A stretch of 64,000 nt of DNA from Spinellus fusiger (taxonomy: Eukaryota > Mucoromycota > Mucoromycetes > Mucorales > Phycomycetaceae). Under the pieces are notes generated by a model. That model searched no databases and was not told the DNA's origin. It saw only the letters and a program-made list of their open reading frames with translations. The position numbers and the translations under genes were made by a program. Below, piece by piece: positions 23,836 through 34,202 of this stretch; position 1 is the first letter of the stretch, and the number at the start of each line of letters is the position of its first letter. The stretch covers positions 62,001-126,000 of the forward strand of contig JALLLS010000028.1 of assembly GCA_025094145.1 (NCBI GenBank), written 5' to 3'.

Positions 23836-26800
23836 CTATTTCCACAACGTATTGAGACGCTTTCTTCGTACCATGGGTGCAGTCACCAAAAGAGCAATGA
23901 TAAGACCAGCAATAGTAAGTAGCAACTGAGACTTGGAGAAATCTTCACTCAAGACATCAAACTGTCTGCTAGGTGAAGATCGACTGTAGAAAGTGTCTAA
24001 ACCATAGGCAAATACAAGCGAAGTGGATTCGAGTAAAGCAGGAGAAGCGATAATGTGTTGAATGCCAGACACCTATTCATAGGGTTGGGCTATTAGATTT
24101 CTATATTGGTATGGTCTCTTTACCTCTCTCTTATGAGTCAAGAAGACACGACGTTCATCAGGAATGGCAGTGTAAGGAATTAAGCCTTCTTCAATGTCAT
24201 CCTTGCTGGGTTTATCCACAGGTCGACGTCCATCCAAGATTCTTCGAGTAATACCTAGGATTTGGTTTGAAGAGATAGCAACTAAAGAGATAAACCGTAA
24301 AGTATCAGCACACACACACATATGTGATGATGATGATAATAATAAATAAATAAATATAAATAAAACAATAGAAACCATCCACTTACACAATACTTCGCGA
24401 GTAGAAACACCAATGCGCGTGTTAGTAACACCCATTGTACGAACAGCATAAGGAAAAGCAAAGGCACTGGAGATAACACGAGGCTTGATATCATCATAAG
24501 AAGAGAAGGTTTTACTATCATAAAAAGTCAGAAAACACTTTTTCTTTTGTAATGACCAGAGCCATTTCGTCTTTCTTTCTTACCTTTTGACACGTTCATT
24601 CTCATCCTTTCCTTCAAAAAGCTCCATAATAGCGGCTACATAGCCCTTGGTTGTGGGTCCATTGCTCCAGTAGTGATAAACAAACCAATTCTCACTCTGA
24701 ATCACACGAACATCATTATGAACAGTATCAACATTCTCATGTTCTGTCTGATGAAGAATAGCTCCCTTGACAGCATCCACAAGACGAACTTTCAATGTCT
24801 GGCGATCCTTATTAGCAGAAAGTACAGCAAATACATGGGGGTTCAAGTACTTGTAGAGCACATTACGGTTGCCAAGCACACGACCCAAAGAAGCCACCTT
24901 CTCATCAGGCTGAGTGCTACTCAAAGCAACAACAGTCTCACTCTCGGGTAATTCCAATGACCAAACAGGAGATGCCGTCAAACTGCCTCGGTAGCCTTCA
25001 GTGACTTGATAGCCACGGAAGACACCCTGCTTATTACGATGGGTAAAGTAGAAGGTAGGAGAAAACTGCTTAAAGGCCTCACGCGAGCCAGCTGTATCAG
25101 GATAAATATAGACACGACTTGTGCCTGCTTCATAAAGCACCAAAATGCGTGTCTTTTCTTCGGGATCTTCAATGGGAAGACGCATGACTTTGTCTATTTG
25201 GATTTCAGTCATTATACGAGGTTCAAAGAACTCTGTGGCTTCTGGGATATGAGAAATATAGTCTTCGCCTGTGAGTGCGTTTAGACGATAGAGGTGTTGG
25301 ACGAGGTAGCCTCCATCGTCTTCATGACCAATGGCTACAATAAGAGAGGGTAGTTTGACTGCAGAAGTACGAACCACAAAAACCTGGTCAAACACAACAT
25401 TTTCGAAATATCTGCTCCAGACAATCGCCCCCTTGGCAGCAGTGTCTTGGGCAATTACTTTGCCAGTATCAGTAACAGACACGAGAAGTTTACGGAAGCC
25501 AAAGGCATCACGGTAAAGATTGTCTGCTGAATGGGTTGTGTTCAAGAAACATGCTTGAGCAGCAAGAGCTTCTGCAGGATCCTCAATCACCTCAGGTTCA
25601 GACTCGGGCACTACAGTTGTAGGTACAGAGAGGTTGAGCAGATGCATTACTTTGGACACATTGAATACATTCAGGGTGTTCAGAGTATCTATAGCACTTG
25701 ATGCAGTGAATTCAGCAAAACGTTCAGAAGCCCATGTAGGCCACTGGCTTAATTCAGCACTGTGGACAGCAAGACGACGAACATAGCGTGCCCATGGGGT
25801 GATGGTTGCTTGTTCTTCCACGCCTTCAGACAGCTCATCTGCCATTTGTGTCCATAGTTTCTTTTCAGGCAAATCTATGAATTCTGAAGCCACTGTATGT
25901 CCAATGGCTTCTTCACGAGACCATTGTACTTTTCCATCTGTGTAATAGAGAGTGGAGCCACTGGCTGTCACAACAAATACAGAGGCGGGTCTGAAACGTA
26001 GAGTTACAGCAAAGACAATGTCACCAAGCAGATCAGAATTATGCTCAAGTGTGCGTTGTTCTGATTCAAAGGATGGGACAGAACTGATAAATTCAAGGGT
26101 GTATGTAGTGGCGTTGTTTTTCAAGAAGGGTGTGGAGTAGAAGTTGAACATGTCAATAGTGACAAGAGATTCCTATATATATATATAGAGAGAGAGAGAG
26201 AGTCAATATCAGAACACACATTCTATCTATATCCATTTTCCCCTCTTTATGCCTATAAAGCCTTACATGAACATCCAATTCTTTGACTAATTTCAAGCCA
26301 TTGCCTTTTGGATCCACGGTGAAAGTGGCAGCTACAGTCTTGGTAGCACCATTCACAAGGATATTTGCCTTGAAAACAAAGACTTCTAATCCTGCCTGGA
26401 CATTGTAAGGAATCATTTGAACAGCATCAGAAGAGACAGATTTAAACAAGGGAAGAGTACTGATCAACTCCTAGAAAGACATACATGTCCATAGAGAAAA
26501 GAAATGATTTAGACCTGTACTCGTATCAACATAGCAGAGCATTTCTTACTTTTATGTCGACAGTGTTCACAATCGAAGTGCCTATTTTATTCCACTTCAA
26601 GATATCCTTCTCTCTCCATACAAGAAGATTGCCAAATGTCTCAATTTCCTCGGCCTTAACATGACAGGGAAACTGTGATTTTTTCAGTGTCTTTCCTGTA
26701 TGAGAATCAATAGAGAAAACATAAAGAGTTGAAGTCTGATCATAGGAGATCACAAAGATGTCATCGGACAGTTTCTGAACATCATGAAAAAGGCCTACAC

Positions 26801-27701
26801 TAATGCATGAACATTGGGGTTAGAACAGAAAAGAAGAACACACCTTATTTTTTTATTCTATTGTCTATCCCAGTGCCCAATCCATAGTTGAAAGAAAAGA
26901 AAAGCTTACTCTTCTGGCAATGACCATGTCCAAACATCAGTTCCCGTGGGTGATATCTTGGAGAATTTGTTATTATAAACAATGCCTACATCACCATCTC
27001 CCCATGTCATTGCTTTCTGTTTTGGATGTTTCTCAGTAGGACCAACATATCTTTCCCATAAGAGTTTTCCATTGACAGGATGCCAGTATTGGATATGTGT
27101 ATCTTTTGAAGTCACAGTAAAGACACCTTATAATGATAATAATAATAATAATAAAAACAAACAAAAGAGAGAGAGAGAGAGAGAAAGAATCCTCATGCAC
27201 ATTAAAACAAGACTTCACAAGAGAACAGATCCATCTCTAGGTCTCCTTACCTTGAATAGTGTTAGATGCAAAGTCAATAGGACCATCAAGCAAATGACGC
27301 CAGGCTAGAATTTATCGTCTTAGTAAGGTGGTGCTCTCAATAGTGCCCATGGCCTCTCTCCTCACTTACATAGTTCACCCGTTAAGTAGTTGATAGAAGC
27401 CAAGACATTTCGTTCAGTAGCAGCTACGATATATTCAGGGCTTAATTGAGCAATCCAACGTGTCTTTCCAATCCATGTTTGGTGCCTAGACAAAACAAAA
27501 GGCGTTATTGGCAGTTGAGAAATGTATATTGTTTTGTTTTGTTTTGTTTTTTGGAGTACTTCATGAGTAAGTAAGATCTACTTACCAGTCTACCACACCG
27601 GACTGTGCTTTTGAGAGAGCAGAGACACATGATAGACATGTGAAGAGCAGTAGGCCAAGCTGTAGTAGAACCAGCCTTGATAGTTGGACGACAGGCTTCA
27701 T
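23836..27701 (-). CDS. EMC1: ER membrane protein complex subunit 1
   Basis: Ten exons on the minus strand: 27701-27586, 27485-27370, 27304-27251, 27126-26910, 26799-26550, 26470-26267, 26172-24584, 24514-24387, 24281-24124, 24072-23836. All are phase-consistent, giving 1022 residues. The N-terminus is a signal peptide (about 1-29, LVLLQLGLLLFTCLSCVSA). The lumenal part has PQQ-like beta-propeller strands (VFTVTSKDTHIQYWHPVNGK, LLWERYVG). The C-terminus has the DUF1620 signature (VTNTRIGVSTREVL, ILDGRRP, GLIPYTAIPDERRVFLTH, SLVFAYGLDTFYSR), then one membrane helix (LLLTIAGLIIALLVTAPMV) and a basic tail. EMC1 is the large lumenal subunit of the EMC insertase, which inserts tail-anchored and multipass proteins into the ER. 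The length is close to that of known homologues. The start is chosen because it leads directly into the signal peptide. Confidence 0.95.
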
Positions 27702-29311
27702 TCTTGCTGTGGGGTTGAGTCTCTGTGAAAGCAAGACTTTATATACAGCGGTGATTATAAATAAAGTAGAGTCCAATCATAACGAACCAGATGTCATACG
27801 CCTGTGTCGTTTAAGCTTTGATATTCGTAAGACAGCAACGGCACACATATATATTAATGTGTGAATTAGTGTATATTGGAGTGTATTAATATGTACATTA
27901 GTGTATACTAGTGTATCTTAGCATCTTAGCATCTTAGCATCTCGGTATATTTATGCACAGTATAGTCATGTATTGATGTATCAGAAATAACAAAGATGGG
28001 CCAGGTATATTTTGCTATTCTATTTTCATAATGGATTTCTCTTCTTCTTTTCTCTTAGTGTGTTGTATACTGTCCCTATTCTACTCCAGTACTTGAAATG
28101 AAAGTACTATGACTTGATCAATAAGCGGTATTTGATCTACCCGAGAAAACGATCACTACATTTCCGTCTTTATTTGGGGAATTCAATTACAACGCTATTC
28201 TTGTATTCACTCAACACACAATTAGTCCTTACTACACATCAAAGAAATAATAAGCTAGATGTTTCTGCTACTAGATATCCATCAAAGTTGTTGGGCAAGT
28301 AGGAAAGAATTATGTGAGCATGTAGAATATGTCATTTTTATGTGTCACTATAGAAATATTACCCGAATGAATTGACGCGAGAATTAGTTTCGGAAACTTG
28401 ACAGCTTCATCTGCAGTGATCTGCTACCCTTGAAGATAGAACCCAGGTTCGTCTTGTTTCATTGTGTTCTACTATAGAAAAGCATATCTGACTTTGAATC
28501 TACACAATAGCCTGTCTGTACAATACCAGATATGAACACAATCAGTCATCGTTGGTTTTGTAATCTTCAAGTAAAAACTGATAGAAAAAGAAAAAAAAAG
28601 GAGGATGCTCTATGAAAGAAAATAGAATAGAATCTATAGAATTTAAGTGTGTGTTGATGAGATATTTATCCTATATTAGGACTTGGATCAACAATGTAAA
28701 GGTCATGAACTACCTTTTTTATTTTTATTTTTTACTGCAGTCATCATTGATCTGATCCTTTGTATTTTAACAGTAGCTGTTGTGTTTAAAAACCCACTCA
28801 ATATTTTAATGAACAAGATAAATAGAAAACTATAGTTTAAATCCATTCTTATTCTATATTCATGTTGCATTTCTTTAACATCTCGGTTCTTTATTGAGTG
28901 TTTCGATCTCAGTAGATGGCCTAATACAAAAGGTTGTAGGAGATCATCCGAGATTGAAAATAAAAGAGAGATAGAATATATTTAATGAGTCGTATTAAAA
29001 AGTAGTTTGGTTTAATATAACAGTCTCCATGGATACATGGACGCTGACTACTTCTAAACAAGTAATAATGTCTATATATTTACATTTACATTAGTCAACA
29101 AAGATAGAATAAATATCAGAAACAGCTTTTAGTATCCCAAACAGACAAACAGTGAATTTGTATATCCTCACTACAGATCCACCTTTTTATTTATCTGTAT
29201 AGAGAGAGGAGAATATAGATCTATAAGAGAATAAAAAGGCAAGAGGCAGAGGGAGGTATTCACGCTCTATATGAAGTTGAAGACATCAGAAAGCAACCAT
29301 TGAAGGCAGAG
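27702..29311. other. Intergenic region upstream of EMC1
   Basis: 1.6 kb, A/T-rich. It contains short reiterations (GTGTATnTTAGCAT near 27890-27945) and homopolymer runs. I examined 28370-28470 for an RNA gene and found no convincing fold or box motifs. No gene supported. Confidence 0.45.
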
Positions 29312-29800
29312 TTACATAAGGTGGGCACTGAAGATAGTGTAGACACTATACCATTGCTCATAATAATGAGAATACCACAAGTTATCGTCTACAAAAGAAG
29401 AAAAAAGACATACAGTAAAATAAAGCCAAAGTGTATGTATAGACAGAGATGAGAGGAAACAAGATATTGACTTGACTTTGATGAATCTCATGTGAGGATC
29501 ATTGTGTGCATACTTGACACATAGAGCCATCTGCAGCCATGGTTATGTGTTTAAAAGAAGCAACACAGCATGAATCCGACTTTCTGTATATAGAATGTAA
29601 TGCTACCCATCATGCCACAGACTCATCGAGCCAGAGTGAATGAATTCATGATTCTGCACCACTTCAGTCCACTCGCTCAATGAATAAAAATAGAAATTTA
29701 GGCAGTCATTATAATGATTATTCTCTATGCACAATGACTCGCACACACTGGAAATAAAGGTGATCAATAGATCCAGGCTTGGAGAAAGACATGTCTGCAT
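29312..29800 (-). CDS. Candidate small spliced gene, unknown function
   Basis: Three adjacent minus-strand open stretches look protein-like but no single splice model is convincing. They read about 29800-29603 (SEWTEVVQNHEFIHSG, SLWHDG), 29530-29470 (MALCVKYAHNDPHMRF) and 29388-29312 (DDNLWYSHYYEQWYSVYTIF then a stop). A good TTTGTAG acceptor precedes the last block, but the donor before it is not consensus. No family is recognised. This may be a real small gene, a decayed one, or chance. Confidence 0.3.
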
Positions 29801-30407
29801 TATTTCTATAGAATAGATGATCCAGTAGCAGAAAGAGAAATAATATCATGTCTTTTTTTTCCCTTTTTCCCTTTTTCCTATTCTAACGCCTTAATATTTT
29901 CTCGATCCTAAACCTAAACAACTTTTGCACATGAACTCTCTAGATAAAGATGAGTATAAACATTAGGGTGATAATAGGCTGTTGTTGTTTTCCTTTGGCT
30001 GATTTTATTATAATAATAATAATAATGTTATAAAAAGCATTCCATTTGTACTCTCTCAAAATACACACACATTATGATGCTGTATCTAAAGCAACTCATC
30101 ACCCACATCTACTCACTTTCAAAAACCACGTACGTTCATTGCCTATTGTAAACTAGATATTATGCTGGCTTATCATTGTTTTAAAAGACAGTAGAAATAA
30201 AGCTGGTGTTATTTTGTAGTTTGCAATTTAAATATTAAATTCTATCATTGGCAGTGTACAAATGACATGGGGACAGTTCTTTGTTTTACTCTTCCACCTC
30301 CACTAGGAGAGATTAATTCATAATACAAATAGAGAGAGAGAGAGAGAGAAAAGGGTATCCATTGCCTACAAGCTATAGCTATCTCAAGGGAGAGAGATGT
30401 CTAGTGT

Positions 30408-30665
30408 CTAAAAGAGTGCTGAAGATTCAGGATCAACATGAAATTGAGTTATACTATTATGATAGAGTTTAATATAGACTACATAAGGTTGGATTTGCAT
30501 TGTAGACAAGAGATCAGGAAAACAGCGTGTCCATTCTTTCAAGTTGTGTCTCTACAGCACAAAGGAAACAGTCTCTAAATAAATAAAAACTTACAACCAT
30601 CACCCATAGGTGTTTATGCCACTCACCAATGTATCTTTCAAGATGTCTATTGTACACCTCTCCAT
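30408..30665 (-). CDS. Candidate two-exon small gene, unknown function
   Basis: Exon 1 is 30665-30627 (MERCTIDILKDTL) with a consensus GTGAGT donor. Exon 2 is 30551-30408 after CTGTAG and reads RHNLKEWTRCFPDLL, then QIQPYVVYIKLYHNSITQFH to a stop. The phases agree (0/0), giving 61 residues. The open frame continues upstream of the ATG (LVLPSIADSVNA), so more 5' exons are possible and this may be the C-terminus of a longer protein. No family recognised. Confidence 0.4.
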
Positions 30666-30894
30666 TGCATTTACAGAGTCAGCAATAGAAGGAAGAACAA
30701 GGTTTAATATAATAATATACATCATCCTTATTCATTTTCATTAAGAGTAAATACAATTATTATATAAATTTGGTCCTACAGTAATTTACTAACTTGATAC
30801 ATATATTGGAATATAAATAGAGTCAATGATATGTTCATTGGCACCAAGGGACCCTTTTTGTTAGAATAACGATAGAAAACAACTCTTATTGTAC

Positions 30895-31008
30895 ATGTGC
30901 CCTCATCATAAAGAGTGTTTCTGCAACACATGTTTTACTTGTTCTTGTCGTGGTCAAAAGAGAAGAAAGGAGACACTGGAGGGAGACAAAAGAAACTCTT
31001 CACCCTAG
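30895..31008 (+). CDS. Candidate 37-residue Cys-rich peptide
   Basis: ATG to stop without intron. It reads MCPHHKECFCNTCFTCSCRG followed by a basic/acidic tail. Six Cys occur in the first 18 residues in a C-x5-C-x-C-x2-C-x2-C-x-C pattern, similar in spacing to small metal-binding (metallothionein-like) peptides. It could also be chance. No neighbouring regulatory signal can be identified. Confidence 0.25.
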   Translation: MCPHHKECFCNTCFTCSCRGQKRRKETLEGDKRNSSP

Positions 31009-31572
31009 ATAACCATGGCTTCACTTGCTCATCATGGTCCACTTGACTGCTGTAGCAATTGTTGGACTTTGATATGTTGTTTAGACTCCAATGTCATTGA
31101 TATATAAATATAAAAAAGATAGTAGGAACAGAAATATTATGCAAATTTATGTCCAGAAAGAATAAAATTCAGGGGAGTTTTTTTCTTTTTTTTTCTTTTT
31201 GGTACTTGTTTAGTCATGGTCACTGCTGTTACTGCTATTGCTACTGCTATTGCTGTGGCTATAGCTATGGTTACAACTATATTTACAACTATGGCCATTA
31301 CTAGAAACAATAAGGTCTTATTGACTTGATAAATGAGACTTGGCAAAACCACTTATGGGATCTTGATATGTAAAGGAACCAACCTAAACTCAGCCCATCA
31401 ACACACCACACCCCTACTCAATAGAGAGCAAGAGAAGAGGACCAAAGTATTCTATTTTAAAGACATTCAATGGATTATTATTATTTATTAAAAGATAAAC
31501 CATACAACAAACAACTGACATTAAAGACACTGCCCTATAAGAATGGAATGGTAGCTGGAGTGTTGATGTTTG
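31009..31572. other. Intergenic, no gene seen
   Basis: Contains a GCT/ATT-rich imperfect trinucleotide stretch (about 31215-31300). On the minus strand this creates an Ala/Ile/Val-rich open frame, which I consider repeat-derived. Confidence 0.4.
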
Positions 31573-31902
31573 TTAATACATAAGACCAAGGAGGATGCCA
31601 ACAATAGTGATCGGGATGTTTGTTACCAGGTATAAGGTGTTCATAGTGGTAAATGGCTCATCCACTCTAGGACAAAGTGAGCTCCTTGTTTTTCTTCCTA
31701 TTTTCTTCCTCTTTAGCTTTCTCTTATTCTTTTCTCAGTGGAGATGGATAGCAGAACCCAGTAGAGAAGAATAGTAACAACAGTGATTGACCTTTCTATA
31801 CACATCTAACTGACTAGTTGGATTTCTTATATCACTAACCCAGTCATAGATAACAGAGTCTCCCCCACACAATAAGAACAGTTACCTGGGCGCTAAAGAC
31901 AT
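31573..31902 (-). CDS. Candidate 36-residue single-pass membrane peptide
   Basis: Exon 1 is 31902-31886 (ATG, MSLAP plus a split codon) with a GTAACT donor. Exon 2 is 31666-31573 after CCTAG. The phases match and the product ends NTLYLVTNIPITIVGILLGL followed by Met-Tyr. The C-terminal 20 residues form one hydrophobic helix, as in several tiny ER or mitochondrial membrane subunits, but I cannot match it to one. Small size makes chance a real alternative. Confidence 0.3.
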
Positions 31903-32368
31903 TAGAACATGACTACTCCAAAGATAGCACACACTATGTCTTTGTACCCAATCTCTTTAGGTTCTTATTTATATTATTTGCATTTTATACACACTGTCTT
32001 GATGATGAAAGAAGGAAGGAAAGAAAAAGGAAAAAAAGGGAAAAAAGGAAAAGAACCCACCGACAAGAAATGCACACCCATTCACCACCTTGCTTAAGCC
32101 ATACACTTTAGTCCAAGCCATTGCTTTTAACATGCCACTATCCTCATTGTCTTTCTCTTCTCCCTTGATTTCCCTGACTCCTCCCCTTTCCCTCCCCCTT
32201 GAATCCACTCCCTTTCCCTTTCCCCTTTCTTATTTTCCCATTTAGATTCAATTCAATTCAATTCAATTTCCAAATCCAAATTCATAGGTTCATGCAACAG
32301 TGTATTCCCCATGGATTAAACTCTACCAGCCCCAACCTAATCCTCCGCTCTAACAGCAGCCAACAGCA
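31903..32368. other. Intergenic
   Basis: A 465-bp region with purine/pyrimidine-rich tracts (31995-32050, 32155-32235) and a TTCAA pentamer run near 32248-32270. No gene supported. Confidence 0.45.
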
Positions 32369-33737
32369 TTAAAGAGCCACTCGGTCCAATAAGACATGCT
32401 CTTTTGTTGTATAGACACTTAGACCCTTCATCCATGGATGAGAAGAGCCACTCACTCGATCCATGAGAGTGTTGCATACTGCCAATGCCTGTTCCTCATC
32501 CCAAAGAGACGTAGGACAGCTGAAACTCATGAGATGGTGCTCATGGTGTTGCAATGTGGCCCTTTTCTCTTGCTTTTTCTCTTGAGAAGACTGGGTCCCA
32601 GCAAGTGGCCCATGGGAAAGACCTGTCAGCCAGACTCGAATGACAGTTAAAGGACATCCACCCAGACAGTTGTTACGAACTTCCCATTCGTCCAGTTCAG
32701 AATCAAGCGTATCTGTTGCTTCGTGGGTTGTGTAGATGGTAGGGTACTCAAGGACCCATCCTGTCAAAGCAACCATACATGTAGGTAGTGTTGGGAAGAT
32801 GAGAGGAGCGGGGTGTCGGAGTAAGAGGAGCGGAAGAAGGGTTTGAAGCCAATGAGTAAGCTGAAGAGGGTGATCTCTCTACAGGACAAGTACAACAAGG
32901 ACAGCAAGTACAACAAGGACACAAGTACAACAAGGACACAAGGACAACAAGGACACAAGTACAACAAGGACACAAGGACAATGCACAAGTACAATGCACA
33001 GAGACAATGCACACCAGCACAGAGACATAGTGAGGTTCAGTGGCAGATACTTCTTCTCTTTAAAGCATGCTTACCTTGACGGGTGTTTTCCCTTGGACTT
33101 CAATATAGAGAGCCACCTCTTTTTCCAAGGTTTTCTCAATGCGTTGTCTCAATAGTACTGTATGACATAGAAACGTAAATCGATCCTTGAATTGGACAAT
33201 GACCAGCCCATGACAGAGTGGATGCTGCGGAAGATGAAAGATGAGAAAAAAAGAATTAAAAGCAGTCCGAGAAAAGTCAACTTGGAAGCCCTATCCTTTA
33301 CCTTTCTCAACAGAGTGAGCAGTTGACAGGCTACTTTGGGAGGGAGATGGAGGTCTATCAGGTGACCCACTCTGATGACTTAGTGGTGCTGTCATGGTGT
33401 GGTGTACTTACCTTAGTCCCCCTGCTACTGAAGCAATGTCTGTCCAAGAAAGAGGGGGATAGGAGGTGTATATTTATTATAGGCGGTGATAGTAAAATAA
33501 TACAATGTCCACCATACAATGTCCACCATCCAATGTCCATCATACAATGTCCATCATACAATGTCCATCATGTAGAGCACACAGTATATAAAAAGAGAGC
33601 AAAGAGAAGGTGAGCGACACAGCCGAGGTTTGTTTGCTTACTGCCTTATTACCAGTCACTAAGGAGTCCAGCCTGACAGGAGACAGGTTGAGATATTTCA
33701 AACATGTCGTTAGGGTGGAGCTAATATGGTCTAGCAT
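32369..33737 (-). CDS. UPF0739 / C1orf74-like protein (tentative)
   Basis: Five exons on the minus strand: 33737-33653, 33439-33412, 33371-33302, 33224-33075, 32878-32369. All are GT-AG and phase-consistent, giving 280 residues. It opens MLDHISSTLTTCLKYLNLSP, continues with VGHLIDLHLPPKVACQLL, then HGLVIVQFKDRFTFLCHTVL, CMVALTGWVLEYPTIYTT and a C-terminal HLMSFSCPTSLW block. Length, a central G-x-x-L-x-YP block and the late FS-P--LW block resemble the UPF0739 (DUF4504) family, whose function is unknown to me. This is recognition by eye of weak motifs. A longer hydrophobic N-terminus would be read from 33836; I prefer 33737, where the conserved-looking part starts. The gene diverges from the Sel1-repeat gene across 465 bp of CT-rich DNA. 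Introns 1 and 4 carry tandem repeats. Confidence 0.62.
32885..33010. repeat. Minisatellite in intron 4 of the UPF0739-like gene
   Basis: Reiterated ACAAGTACAACAAGGAC and ACAAGGACAACAAGGAC units, then CACAAGTACAATG and CACAGAGACAATG variants, fill most of the intron between 32879 and 33074. The unit is about 9-18 bp and imperfect. Confidence 0.9.
33503..33575. repeat. 14-bp tandem repeat in intron 1 of the UPF0739-like gene
   Basis: Five tandem copies of ATACAATGTCCATC / ATACAATGTCCACC with small variations. Confidence 0.9.
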
Positions 33738-34202
33738 CAGTGCACGTGGATGAAGAGGGAGGAGAAAGATAGAAATAGTGATAAGAATAAAAAGGTAAGA
33801 AATAATCAAGAGAAAAAGGGTTGAAGCTTGTGACACGATTTCAGTTGTCTCCTCCCTTCTCCCTTTCCTTTCCTTTCCTTTTCACTCTCTGTTCTTTTTC
33901 ACTCTCTTTCTCTCTTTTGGGACTCTCTTTTTCTTTTTTCTTCTTCTTCTCCCCTTTATAGCTGCACTAAGAGACAAGAAGAAAAAAAAAAGTCCTCTCT
34001 TTCTTTCCTTTCCTTTTCTTTTTTTATTATTATTATAAAAAATAATCTCTTTCTCTTGTTTTATCTCTTTCTCTCCTCTTCCAGCCCATTGATTGGTCCA
34101 CTTCACATCCTCACTCTTTGCTCTCTCTGACTCTCTCTTTCAATCTTTATCTGTCTATAGCCTACCTTTTTATTCTATTTATTTTATTTGTCCATACTAA
34201 CA
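33738..34202. promoter_or_regulatory. Divergent promoter interval
   Basis: 465 bp between two divergent starts. The half nearer the Sel1 gene is dominated by CT tracts (33838-34140), which often precede fungal transcription starts. No specific factor site is claimed. Confidence 0.45.

Noticed and set aside
28370..28470. Possible tRNA or snoRNA (GGTTCG-like and GATGA-like motifs)
   Set aside because: No acceptor stem, anticodon arm or paired C/D boxes could be drawn.
31137..31352. Hydrophobic 71-codon minus-strand frame (Ala/Ile/Val-rich)
   Set aside because: Produced by an imperfect GCTATT/GCTACT repeat and A/T tract; no homology or splice context.
33882..34106. Lys/Arg/Glu-rich minus-strand frame
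   Set aside because: Reads through the CT-rich promoter tract upstream of the Sel1 gene.
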